A stretch of 64,000 nucleotides of DNA from JASHVB01 sp963762885 (GTDB taxonomy: Bacteria; Pseudomonadota; Alphaproteobacteria; Acetobacterales; Acetobacteraceae). The stretch covers positions 18,316 to 82,315 of the forward strand of contig CAVXNH010000104.1 of the NCBI GenBank assembly GCA_963762885.1, written 5' to 3'. The translations under genes and the position numbers were made by a program. Under the pieces are notes generated by a model. The model ran no database searches, was not told the origin of the DNA, and saw nothing but the letters and a program-made list of their open reading frames with translations. This document shows, piece after piece, positions 16,912 to 24,946 of this stretch. Every line of letters starts with the position of its first letter. Within the stretch, counting starts at the first letter, position 1.

Positions 16912-18040
16912 CGAGGGGATACCGGTGAACAAGGAGATGGTCGCTTGGGCGCGCAAGCGCGCCGGGCTGACCATCGATGACGCTGCGCAGAAATTTCCGC
17001 ACATCGCCGCGTGGGAAGCGGGCGATGCACTGCCGACCTATCCGCAGCTCGAAAGGCTCGCCGATGAGCTGAAGCTACCGATTGCAGCCTTCTTTTTCCC
17101 CGAGCCGCCGACGCTGCCGCCCATACGAGAATCTTTCCGCACGCTGCCGGATGCTGAGTTTGACCAAATTCCCCGGCAAGTGCGTTTCCTTCTTCGAAAA
17201 GCGAAGGCCCTACAACTCAATTTAGCCGAGCTGACCCAAGGCCGAAACCCGAGCACGCGGCTTATCACCCGCGATCTTCAACTCAGGGACACCGGTTCCG
17301 TCGCGCGCATGGCGGCGCAGGTGCGCGAATATCTTGGCATCAGTCTTGCCGATCAATATCGGTGGCCGGACGACGAAGCCGCGCTCAAGGCATGGCGCGA
17401 TGCGCTGCACGCTGTCGGTGTGTTTGTCTTCAAGGATGCGTTCCGTGTAGACGGATATTCTGGGTTCTGCCTCTACGACGACGAGTTTCCGATTATCTAT
17501 GTCAACAACACCTCGGCCAAGACACGCCAAACTTTCACGTTGTTTCACGAGCTGGCGCATCTTCTCTTTCATACGAGCGGCATCGACACAATCGACGACC
17601 GCTATATTCCAAGACTGCCCGAACAGCAGCGTCACATCGAAATTCTCTGTAATCATTTTGCAGCGGAATTTCTGGTGCCGGATACGGTGTTCACCAGCGC
17701 CATGGTCGAGCGCGACCGCTCGGAACAGACCGCCGTGCAGCTCGCGCAGCGTTTCCATGTTAGTCGTGAGGTCATTTACCGCAGATTTCTCGATCGCGGG
17801 TGGATCGACCAAGCCGAATACACGCGAGCAGCAAGTGAGTGGGCCGCGCAAAAGTCGGGAGGCAGCGGCGGCAACTGGTATTACACGCAGATCACCTATC
17901 TGGGCCGCGACTACATCAATCTTGCGTTTCGGCAGTATCACCAGAACCGCATCGACGATGCGCAGCTTGCGGAATATCTCGACACTAAGCCGAGGAACGT
18001 CGGCACGCTCGAAGAATATTTCCTGCAAGGTAGCCAATGA
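16904..18040 (+). CDS. XRE-ImmA/IrrE family metallopeptidase
   Basis: A 378-residue protein with an N-terminal helix-turn-helix region (about residues 12-65; LTIDDAAQKF...YPQLERLADELKLP) and a zinc metallopeptidase domain with FHELAHLLFH; zinc ligands His215 and His219, catalytic Glu216. ImmA/IrrE proteases cleave repressors (ImmR, DdrO). Fusions of this type pair with PIN-domain DUF4411 genes as a putative antitoxin-toxin unit. ATG 16904 overlaps the resolvase stop by 8 nt; GTG 16925 is an alternative. It shares ATGA with the next gene. Confidence 0.87.
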   Translation: MASEGIPVNKEMVAWARKRAGLTIDDAAQKFPHIAAWEAGDALPTYPQLERLADELKLPIAAFFFPEPPTLPPIRESFRTLPDAEFDQIPRQVRFLLRKAKALQLNLAELTQGRNPSTRLITRDLQLRDTGSVARMAAQVREYLGISLADQYRWPDDEAALKAWRDALHAVGVFVFKDAFRVDGYSGFCLYDDEFPIIYVNNTSAKTRQTFTLFHELAHLLFHTSGIDTIDDRYIPRLPEQQRHIEILCNHFAAEFLVPDTVFTSAMVERDRSEQTAVQLAQRFHVSREVIYRRFLDRGWIDQAEYTRAASEWAAQKSGGSGGNWYYTQITYLGRDYINLAFRQYHQNRIDDAQLAEYLDTKPRNVGTLEEYFLQGSQ

Positions 18041-18509
18041 GCTACGTTTTTGACAATTCGCCGCTCTCGGTTCTGTTCAAGAATTTCTACCGTCGAACGT
18101 TCCGAAGCCTATGGGAGCGGTTCGACGAGCTGGTTGCGGGCGGTGATGTTGTATCAACGCGCGAGGCCCTTCGAGAGATCGAGGACGGCGCACCGGACGA
18201 CTTGTTGGCTTGGGCAAGGCAAAACAGCAATCTATTCGCAACGCCGACGGCGGCCGAAGGTGCTTTCGTCGCCAGAAATCTATGGTGTGCGAACACTTTC
18301 AGCAGAACATCGAGCAACAGAAGCTGCTTAAGGGCGGAAAGAATGCCGATCCGTTCGTCATCACGAAGGCGGCGGCAGAGAGGCGCACTGTCGTAACGAT
18401 GGAATTGCTGAAGCCGAACGCGGCTAAGATCCCGAACATCTGCCAGCACTTCGGTATCGCGTGCCTGACCTTGGAGCAATTTATGGAAGCGGAGGGCTGG
18501 GAATTCTAG
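18037..18509 (+). pseudogene. DUF4411 PIN-like toxin, frameshifted twice
   Basis: The start MSYVFDNSPLSVLFKNFYRR carries the PIN-type Asp near the N-terminus; the end, in another frame, has GGKNADPFVITKAAAERRTV and KIPNICQHFGIACLTLEQF, typical of DUF4411. Reading frames 1, 2 and 3 in order through two extra A residues (in AGAAATC, 18276-18278, and CGAACAC, 18292-18293) restores a continuous family-like sequence (FVA-RIYGVR-HFQQNIEQQKLLKG). As given, only a 119-residue truncated product results. PIN proteins are Mg-dependent ribonucleases; here the partner is the ImmA-type protein. This is either inactivation of the toxin or sequencing error. Confidence 0.8.
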
Positions 18510-18555
18510 TTGCAGGGTCTGATGGCGTGATGCGTTACTCACAAAGGAGTCAAAA

Positions 18556-18660
18556 ATGCCTACCCAACGCGAGCAGGTGGCATCGACGCACCTAGCAGGC
18601 GTAGCCCCTGGACGAGGTGAAAAGGATCAGGGTATGAAAGGCCACGGGATCGAGCGATGA
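18556..18660 (+). CDS. Short ORF (34 residues) coupled to SIR2 gene
   Basis: ATG 18556 has a strong Shine-Dalgarno (AAAGGAGTCAAAA) and the stop TGA 18658-18660 overlaps the SIR2 start as ATGA. The peptide (MPTQREQVASTHLAGVAPGR...) is polar, Gly/charged-rich and not recognised. It may be a leader peptide enabling coupled translation of the NADase, or a small partner. It is the only well-placed RBS for this pair, since the SIR2 start has none of its own. Confidence 0.5.
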   Translation: MPTQREQVASTHLAGVAPGRGEKDQGMKGHGIER

Positions 18661-19655
18661 TTTTCCTTTTGTTGACCGGTGCTGGATTCAGCCGCAATTG
18701 GGGTGGTTGGTTGGCCGATGAGGCGTTCGAGTATCTGCTCGGCAGTCCAGAGATCGATGACAACCTTCGACACCTACTATGGACGAGCAAGACCCGTGGA
18801 GGTGGATTCGAAGATGCTCTAGCAGAGCTACAGGAGGAATATAACCGCCGCAAGGATGCGCAAAGCGAAAAGCCTCTGCGAGACTTACAGGCCGCCATTG
18901 TTGGGATGTTCAACTACATGGATCAGGCATTTGGGCAGACGCCATTCGAGCAACCGACCCAACCCCTTGAGTATACGATAAGGAATTTTCTAGGTAAATT
19001 CGACGCCATCTTTACTCTCAACCAAGACCTACTGCTCGAACGCCATTATCCCGCTGATGATGGGCACATTACTGGGAATCGATCATGGAGAGGATGGCGC
19101 ATGCCGGGGACACGATTGCTAAACACGGCGCTGGCGAACCATCCCTATCATGCCACGAAGACCGAAATGCGCGTGCCGGACGCAAATTCAACAGATTTCA
19201 GGGAGCATCCGGGCGCTCAACCGTATTACAAGCTCCACGGTTGGATCAAATGGATCGGTGGCGGGGCAGGGCAAAACCGCCTAATTATCATGGGCGGAAA
19301 CAAAGCAGTCGAGATCAACCAGTATCCTTTGCTGAGTTGGTATCACAAGCAATTTAAAGAATACCTATCACGGCCGGCAACACGACTGATGATAATCGGC
19401 TACAGCTTTAGCGACCACCATATCAATCAAGCGATCATGGAGGCAGCAGACAAGGGTGGCCTTCGCCTATTTATCATCGACCCACGCGGAGTCGATGTTC
19501 TTGACAAGCAGAACCCGAGAAGTCCGATGCGTGTTCCCGGCGAACTTATGAACCGTCTAAATCACAATATTATCGGCGCGTCACGCCGACCGCTCACGGC
19601 GGCGTTCGGACAAGATCGGGTTGAACATAGCAAAATAGCGCGCTTTTTTCCCTAG
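18657..19655 (+). CDS. SIR2-family protein, probable NAD+-cleaving defence effector
   Basis: A 332-residue stand-alone SIR2-like protein. GAGFS (residues 8-12) is the NAD-binding glycine loop, TLNQD (120-124) holds Asn122 and Asp124, KLHG (192-195) has the catalytic-type His194, and GYSFSDHHI (249-257) closes the NAD site. No Cys4 zinc module typical of deacetylases is seen, which fits the SIR2 NADases of ThsA, DSR and Sir2-HerA antiphage systems, but this protein has no evident sensor domain. It is in an island with toxin-antitoxin genes and a resolvase. Lower GC than flanks suggests transfer. Confidence 0.85.
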   Translation: MIFLLLTGAGFSRNWGGWLADEAFEYLLGSPEIDDNLRHLLWTSKTRGGGFEDALAELQEEYNRRKDAQSEKPLRDLQAAIVGMFNYMDQAFGQTPFEQPTQPLEYTIRNFLGKFDAIFTLNQDLLLERHYPADDGHITGNRSWRGWRMPGTRLLNTALANHPYHATKTEMRVPDANSTDFREHPGAQPYYKLHGWIKWIGGGAGQNRLIIMGGNKAVEINQYPLLSWYHKQFKEYLSRPATRLMIIGYSFSDHHINQAIMEAADKGGLRLFIIDPRGVDVLDKQNPRSPMRVPGELMNRLNHNIIGASRRPLTAAFGQDRVEHSKIARFFP

Positions 19656-19848
19656 CCATGCGTTGTAAATAGTAGAGATATCCGCAATCCGCCCGATAAC
19701 TTACCATAAAGCGCCTTATGCGGCATATATAAGGATGGGATCCTATATCGGAATCCAAACTATTTTAGACATTGGTATCCGGGATTCGGTGTATGCCTTC
19801 AAATCTGCTGTTTTGATCCTGCTGTTTCCAATCTGCACGGGATGCACT

Positions 19849-20265
19849 TCATCGTTTACGTGGGTCGTCGGAAGGGTTGACGTAGTCGATGCCAAACGGC
19901 CCTACAAATTGGACCTGCACAATCGCTTCTTCATCTTCGGTCCAAATATAATGGGCTTGTTTGGCTGGCACGACGGCAAAGGTACCTGCCCCGTATAACT
20001 CGCCCTTCGACGGATCGAACACATCCCCCAGGCCGAAGCCGGCACGACCGCTCAGCACGGTCGCTACCTCGGAGAAGGGGTGAGTATGTGGTGGATGCTT
20101 ACAGTGTGGGGGCAACCTGACGCGAAGGACGGTGACCTCGGCTTTTGACGGATCGCCCACCAGAAACGCCCCTTGGGCGTTGGGAATGACGGGATTATCC
20201 CGCCACGGCACCTGATCGGGGGTCACGAGGATGACTTTATCCGCCGCTGCATCCGCACCCGACAT
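19849..20265 (-). CDS. Cupin-domain protein
   Basis: A 138-residue single cupin. HPPHTHPFSEVATVLSG (motif 1) and HYIWTEDEE (motif 2) provide metal-binding His/Glu ligands. Small cupins serve as metal-dependent enzymes or small-molecule-binding regulators; a specific role cannot be given. It marks the right flank of the accessory island. Confidence 0.8.
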   Translation of the reverse strand: MSGADAAADKVILVTPDQVPWRDNPVIPNAQGAFLVGDPSKAEVTVLRVRLPPHCKHPPHTHPFSEVATVLSGRAGFGLGDVFDPSKGELYGAGTFAVVPAKQAHYIWTEDEEAIVQVQFVGPFGIDYVNPSDDPRKR

Positions 20266-20400
20266 GATGTCCTCCAGTTGGTTTATGCACTCCCGAGCGA
20301 CCGGTCGTGGGTGACGCGGTCGGATTTTATCAGAGGCGGCCGCACGGCAACAAACCCCGCCTCGCGCGGCACCGGGTTTCGACCGCGGCCACCAAAAACG

Positions 20401-20976
20401 TCAGCGCGCCTCGGTCCAGCTTTCGGAGAATGCCAAAGCGCAGGTGCTGAACGGTCTGCCCTCGCGCTGGGTCGGAAACGGGCGGCCCTTCGCCGGAACG
20501 CCATTGACCGTCAGGCGTGCCCCGAGCGACGGGATCAGCACCGTGCAGACACCGTATTTGCGTGCCGGGGGAGGCCCCGGTTCGGTGTGGATCAGCAGCG
20601 GCTCGCCGATGTCGTACCAGGTCAGCGCGACCTCCTCGTCGTGCGAGATCGCGCGTTCGGTCCAGAAATCGCGCGCGTCGCCCGTCTTGTCGAACGCCGC
20701 GTCGGTCACCGGTATCGAGGTGTCCGAAAGTTCCTCGTTGAGCATGCCCTGCACGGTTTTCTGCAGCCAGCGCGCCATAGCAATGTTGTCGGCGTAGATC
20801 TTCCACCGGTCCTGGGTCAGCTCGCTCTTCAGGTAAAGCACATGGCCGGGGCCGGCGGGCGAGATCAGGATACGCCAGAAGCTCGCATTGGTGGTGATCG
20901 CACCGCCGTCGGCATCGCTCAGGCGGATGAAGGGGTTTTCGCCGGTCAGGATCAGCCGGTTCGGATCGAGGGACAT
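20401..20976 (-). CDS. Conserved hypothetical protein
   Basis: About 191 residues starting MSLDPNRLILTGENPFIRLS. It contains no motif I recognise: mixed alpha/beta, with FWRILISPAGPGHVLYLKSE and a Trp-rich middle (WKIYADNIAMARWLQ, DFWTERAIS). No signal peptide or membrane helix is evident. The frame is open to 21021, but ATG 20976 looks like the natural start. Probably a soluble protein, function unknown. Confidence 0.6.
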   Translation of the reverse strand: MSLDPNRLILTGENPFIRLSDADGGAITTNASFWRILISPAGPGHVLYLKSELTQDRWKIYADNIAMARWLQKTVQGMLNEELSDTSIPVTDAAFDKTGDARDFWTERAISHDEEVALTWYDIGEPLLIHTEPGPPPARKYGVCTVLIPSLGARLTVNGVPAKGRPFPTQREGRPFSTCALAFSESWTEAR

Positions 20977-21095
20977 CGGATTACCTGCAATGGGGTGGCG
21001 TCCACTGAGCCTACCGGTCATTCCGTGCCGTAGGCAATTGGGATCGCGGTGGCTCGGTCAGACGCCGGACGGCACTCGCTTTGGCCGGGGCGCAC

Positions 21096-21461
21096 TCAGG
21101 CCCGCGCCGACAGGGTGAACGAGCTCGTGCGGGCGGCGGCCATCGCACCCGTAGCGCCGTAACGCGGGGCAGGGGCGGTGCTGCGGACCGCTCGGGCGAT
21201 GATACCGATGATCCGGCGCTGCACGGCCATCGCGTGCTCCAGCTTCAGGCGATTGTCCTGCGCCAGGTCGCGCAGCCGTTGCGCAAGTTCGGCGGGCGGG
21301 GCGGGGGCGCCCGGCTGAGCAGCGACAAAGGCCGCCACGGCCTGCTGCTTTTCCGCCAGCATGCCGGCGGCGCGCCGCAGGTCGAGCGCGGTCAAAGCGG
21401 CGTTCTCCCGCGTCAGCACCGCAGCCAAATGCTCCGCGGCTGCATTCAGACCATCCGTCAT
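21096..21461 (-). CDS. FlgN-like flagellar export chaperone
   Basis: A 121-residue helical protein with the long N-terminal helix of FlgN-type proteins (LNAAAEHLAAVLTRENAALTALDLRRAA). FlgN binds hook-associated proteins FlgK and FlgL before export. Its start overlaps the stop of the rod-binding protein gene, in the same operon as flgI, which supports the call. Confidence 0.7.
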   Translation of the reverse strand: MTDGLNAAAEHLAAVLTRENAALTALDLRRAAGMLAEKQQAVAAFVAAQPGAPAPPAELAQRLRDLAQDNRLKLEHAMAVQRRIIGIIARAVRSTAPAPRYGATGAMAAARTSSFTLSARA

Positions 21462-21895
21462 CGCGTGCCTCCAATTGTGTATCTGCCCGGTGCGGCGGCG
21501 TTCGCGGCTTCCTGGGTCCGCAGCATGCTGGCGAACACCGGCGCGGCGAGGCCCAGCCCCCCATGCGCCGCGATGTTCTTGGCGAGCGCATCGAGCAGCA
21601 GCGGCTTCACCGTTGCCTCGGCCCCGCCGCCACCGAATGCGGAGTGCGCGGTGTCCACGGTGTTGAACATGGGCGCCAGGAGTTGGCCGAGCGCCATCGC
21701 CTCGAAGTCCTGCGCCGCCGCGTGCATTTTGGCGATCTGCGCCGGGGTGATGTCGGGGGTGGGGGAGGGTTGGCTGTTCACCGCGGCGCCGGTGCCGCGA
21801 TAGATGGCCGGGTCAAGCCCGGCCGTGACGTTGGACGGGCCGACCGTGACGTTGGACGGGCCGGCCATGACGCGGGACGCGGCAGAGATTTGCAT
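21458..21895 (-). CDS. Flagellar rod-binding protein (FlgJ N-terminal-type)
   Basis: A 145-residue protein. The C-terminal 95 residues match the rod-binding domain of FlgJ (AAQDFEAMALGQLLAPMFNT, FGGGGAEATVKPLLLDALAK); the muramidase domain is absent, as usual in alphaproteobacteria. It caps the growing rod in the periplasm. Residues about 8-50 are unusual: they are encoded by a family B repeat and include a tandem GPSNVT GPSNVT. The start overlaps the flgI stop as ATGA. Confidence 0.82.
   Translation of the reverse strand: MQISAASRVMAGPSNVTVGPSNVTAGLDPAIYRGTGAAVNSQPSPTPDITPAQIAKMHAAAQDFEAMALGQLLAPMFNTVDTAHSAFGGGGAEATVKPLLLDALAKNIAAHGGLGLAAPVFASMLRTQEAANAAAPGRYTIGGTR
21800..21872. repeat. Family B repeat inside the rod-binding protein gene
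   Basis: TGGCCGGGTCAAGCCCGGCC is followed by two copies of GTGACGTTGGACGGGCC and a GGCCATGACG end, the same core as in intergenic copies at 36051-36081 and 40848-40875. It is in frame and coding here. Confidence 0.7.
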
Positions 21896-23001
21896 CAGCG
21901 CACCTGCAAGTCGGCTTGCAGCGCGCCGGCCGCCTTGATCGATTGCAGGATGCTGATCAGGTCGCGCGGCCCGACGCCGAGCGCATTCAGGCTGGCCACC
22001 AGGTCGCGCAGCGTCACGCCGGACGACAGGATGCCGAGCTTCTTGTCGTGCTGGTCGTCGATCTGCACCTGCGTGCGCGGCACCGTCACCGTGGTGCCGT
22101 TGGCAAGCCGTCCGGGCTGGATGACCTCGGGCGTCTCGGTCACCCGGATGGTCAGGTTGCCCTGAGCGATCGCCACCGTGCTGATCCGGACATTGGCGCC
22201 CATGACGACGGTGCCGCTGGCCTCCTCGATCACCACGATGGCCGGGCTGTCCGGCTCGACGCGCAGATCCTCCAGTGTGGCGAGCGTGTCGATCGGGTCC
22301 CGGCCGCCGAAGTCGATGGCGACGGTGCGCGGATCGGTGGCCCGGCTGATCGGGCCGAGCGCGACATTGATCGCTGCGGCGATCCGCCGAGCGGTCGTCA
22401 GGTCCGGATTGCGCAGGCCCAGTCGCAGCGCCTTGGCATTGTCGAGCCGGAAGGCCACCTCGCGTTCCACCGAAGCTCCATTCGATATGCGCGCCGCCGT
22501 CGGCACCCCCCTGCTCACCGAACCGGCGGCGCCGCGCGCGGCAATCGCTCCGGTCGCCAGCGCGCCCTGGGCGACGGCGTAGACTTCGCCGTCGGCAGCG
22601 AGCAGGGGGGTGACGAGCAGGATGCCTCCGGTCAGGTTGGTGGCGTCGCCGAGGGCGCCCACGGTGACGTCGATCCGGCTGCCGGTGCGGGCGAAGGCGG
22701 GCAACTCGGCGGTGACCATCACCGCGGCGACGTTCTTGGTGGTGAGGTTGCCGATCTGGTCGCGCGTGTTGACGCCGAGCCGCTCCAGCATGCCGACCAG
22801 CGATTCCAGGGTGAAGATGTTGTCGTTCAGTTTGTCGCCGGTGCCGTTCAGGCCGACCACCAGGCCGTAGCCGATCAACTGGTTCTCCCGCACCCCCTCC
22901 ACATCGACGATGTCCTTGATGCGCACCTGAGCGGTCGCCGGGGCCAGGGCCGCCCCGAACAACAGGAGGATCGACAGGAGCAAGAGGGTGGAAGCGCGCA
23001 C
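21895..23001 (-). CDS. flgI: Flagellar P-ring protein FlgI
   Basis: A 368-residue protein with a cleavable signal peptide (LLLLSILLLFGAALAPATA) and the FlgI signature RIKDIVDVEGVRENQLIGYG followed by GLVVGLNGTGD. It forms the periplasmic P-ring around the flagellar rod. It is the first gene of the minus-strand flagellar set FlgI, rod-binding protein, FlgN and is divergent from fliX. GTG start at 23001 with weak RBS. Confidence 0.95.
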   Translation of the reverse strand: MRASTLLLLSILLLFGAALAPATAQVRIKDIVDVEGVRENQLIGYGLVVGLNGTGDKLNDNIFTLESLVGMLERLGVNTRDQIGNLTTKNVAAVMVTAELPAFARTGSRIDVTVGALGDATNLTGGILLVTPLLAADGEVYAVAQGALATGAIAARGAAGSVSRGVPTAARISNGASVEREVAFRLDNAKALRLGLRNPDLTTARRIAAAINVALGPISRATDPRTVAIDFGGRDPIDTLATLEDLRVEPDSPAIVVIEEASGTVVMGANVRISTVAIAQGNLTIRVTETPEVIQPGRLANGTTVTVPRTQVQIDDQHDKKLGILSSGVTLRDLVASLNALGVGPRDLISILQSIKAAGALQADLQVR

Positions 23002-23167
23002 GGTAAGGGCTCGATAAGGATTTGTCGTCAGTGTGGGCGGCGACGTGATGGGTCAGCGCAAGCACCATGCCATCAGGGGTGGCGCGGTTTTGCTGGGTTG
23101 GGGCGTGGCGCGGCTCGGCAGGATGTGCCGGGCGGCAACCCCGGGCGGGAAGAAGGAGCCGGGTCGG

Positions 23168-23578
23168 ATGACGATGATCGATGGCGTGGGACCACTGACG
23201 CCGGGTCGGCCGGGGGTTCGCGCCGGCGCGCGTGGCGCGACGGGGTTCCTGCCGCTGGCCGCGCCAGATCAGGACGTGGGGTCTCCGGTGGGGGTTGTGG
23301 CGCCCGCACCGGTGGCGCTCGATTCACTGCTGGCCTTGCAGCAGGTGGACGAACCGGCCGAGCGGGATCGTGCCGCCCGTCGCCACGGACAGGCGTTGCT
23401 GGGGGCGCTGGGCCGGTTGCAGCGTGCGCTGCTGGATGACGGCGATCAGGCGGCGGTGCTGGGGCAAATCCGCCGGCTGGCGGAGGCGATACCGGCAGCG
23501 GCCGATGCAGGTCTTGCAGCCACGGTGGACATGGTTGTGCTGCGGGCTCGGATCGAACTGGCGCGCCGCGGCGGGTGA
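23168..23578 (+). CDS. fliX: Flagellar assembly regulator FliX
   Basis: A 136-residue protein; the C-terminal half matches FliX (LDSLLALQQVDEPAERDRAA, RHGQALLGALGRLQRALL, LARRGG end). FliX links early basal-body assembly to FlbD-dependent class III/IV transcription in Caulobacter-like bacteria. It is alphaproteobacteria-specific and usually divergent from flgI, as here. ATG 23168 agrees with the typical MTMIDG N-terminus; the frame is open upstream. Confidence 0.88.
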   Translation: MTMIDGVGPLTPGRPGVRAGARGATGFLPLAAPDQDVGSPVGVVAPAPVALDSLLALQQVDEPAERDRAARRHGQALLGALGRLQRALLDDGDQAAVLGQIRRLAEAIPAAADAGLAATVDMVVLRARIELARRGG

Positions 23579-23658
23579 CCCGGAGGCCTCGATCCGGGGT
23601 GGCTGAGCCGGAGGGCCAGCATTTCGTTGCAAAGCCTTGAAGTTTACGGCATGCACCC

Positions 23659-23687
23659 TTGGCGCGGCAGAGTTGCGCCGCTATAAG
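23659..23687 (+). promoter_or_regulatory. Candidate sigma-70-type promoter of dksA
   Basis: TTGGCG (23659-23664), a 17-nt spacer and TATAAG (23682-23687) lie about 93 nt upstream of dksA. Confidence 0.45.
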
Positions 23688-23779
23688 CCCGCGCGTTCAC
23701 CAACCGGAATGGGCCGGGGAAATCGCCGCGGCAAGACGGCGACCCTGATGTACGAGAGAAGCGTAGGAACTGCAACGAC

Positions 23780-24199
23780 ATGATGGTGATTCTTCCTCCT
23801 GACTACCGACCCGTCGAGGACGAGGACGAGTTCATGAACCCCATCCAGGCCGAGTATTTCCGCCAGAAGCTGCTGCGTTGGCGGGCCGACCTGTTGAAGG
23901 AGGCAGACGGAACTCTGGCCAGCCTGTCGGAAGGCGGGATTCGCGAAGCCGATATCACCGACCGCGCCAGCGTAGAGACCGACCGAGCCCTGGAGTTGCG
24001 CACTCGGGATCGTGCCCGCAAGCTGATATCCAAGATCGACCAAGCCCTACAACGTGTTGATAACGGCTCCTACGGCTATTGCGAGGAGACCGGCGAGCCG
24101 ATCGGTGTCCGGCGCCTGGAGGCGCGCCCGATCGCCACCCTGTCGATCGAGGCGCAGGAGCGGCACGAGCGGATGGAGCGGGTGCACCGGGACGACTGA
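23780..24199 (+). CDS. dksA: RNA polymerase-binding transcription factor DksA
   Basis: A 139-residue protein with a coiled-coil (YFRQKLLRWRADLLKEA...RDRARKLISKIDQALQRV), the tip DxxDxA region (EADITDRASVETD) and the alphaproteobacterial C-terminus YGYCEETGEPIGVRRLEARP. Only one zinc-finger cysteine remains, as is common in this group. It binds the RNA polymerase secondary channel and works with ppGpp in starvation control. Confidence 0.93.
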   Translation: MMVILPPDYRPVEDEDEFMNPIQAEYFRQKLLRWRADLLKEADGTLASLSEGGIREADITDRASVETDRALELRTRDRARKLISKIDQALQRVDNGSYGYCEETGEPIGVRRLEARPIATLSIEAQERHERMERVHRDD

Positions 24200-24287
24200 A
24201 ACCGGACGCTGCGATCTCCCCCCGTTGCACGGCCCGTTCGACGTCGCCAGATTGAGGCGGCCGCTGTAGCGGCGGATGGAGGGGCCG

Positions 24288-24806
24288 ATGGACGGTGCGT
24301 CGCTGTACGACGACGATATCCTCGCCTGGTCAGAGGTCCAGGCCGCTGCCTTGCGCAGCCTCGCTGGCCGCCACGATCTGCCGAATCAGCTAGACCTCGC
24401 CAACGTCGTCGAGGAGATCGAGGACGTGGGCAAGAGCGAACTGCGGGCCGTCGAAAGCTTGCTCAGGAATATTTTGGTCCACCTCATCCTGCTCTGGGCT
24501 GATCCCGGCGTGCCGCCGACATTCGGCTGGCGTGGCGAGATCACTACCTGGAACGACGAGCTGGTGCGCCGGCTCAGCCGGTCCATGCGATCGAAGCTGG
24601 ATCTCCAATCGATCTGGCGCAGCGCCGTGCGCGTGGGCTGTGCGAAGCTGGCGGACTGGGACGAGGCCAAGGCCGTAGCCGCGCGGGTCGCGCTGACCGG
24701 TTCGGAATGTCCGTTCGATTTGCCATCCCTTGCGACCGAGGCGTTCGACATAGGGAACGCCGTTGCGCATCTACAGGCGGCAGCGCGGCCGGCCGCGGAC
24801 CCATGA
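24288..24806 (+). CDS. DUF29 domain protein
   Basis: About 172 residues; LYDDDILAWSEVQAAALRSL and NVVEEIEDVGKSELRAVESL are the DUF29 hallmarks. DUF29 proteins are common in cyanobacteria and alphaproteobacteria and have no assigned function. ATG 24288 has GGAGGGG just upstream and is preferred to ATG 24276. Confidence 0.85.
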   Translation: MDGASLYDDDILAWSEVQAAALRSLAGRHDLPNQLDLANVVEEIEDVGKSELRAVESLLRNILVHLILLWADPGVPPTFGWRGEITTWNDELVRRLSRSMRSKLDLQSIWRSAVRVGCAKLADWDEAKAVAARVALTGSECPFDLPSLATEAFDIGNAVAHLQAAARPAADP

Positions 24807-24946
24807 GCGAAATCAGCCATTTCGACCGCAACGTCCGTGCATAAACGGCGCGGCCGATAGGCCGGTTGGTGGCATGCAGACCGTCGGCTTGTTCCTTGAC
24901 ACCGAGTATCGGATGCTAGCTCCGTCCTGAAATCGGATTCTATGCC

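Noticed and set aside
19735..19998. 87-residue ORF with a lipobox-like LLFPICTGC
   Set aside because: It overlaps the 3' half of the cupin gene on the other strand and loses plausibility after the first 45 residues; no good RBS.
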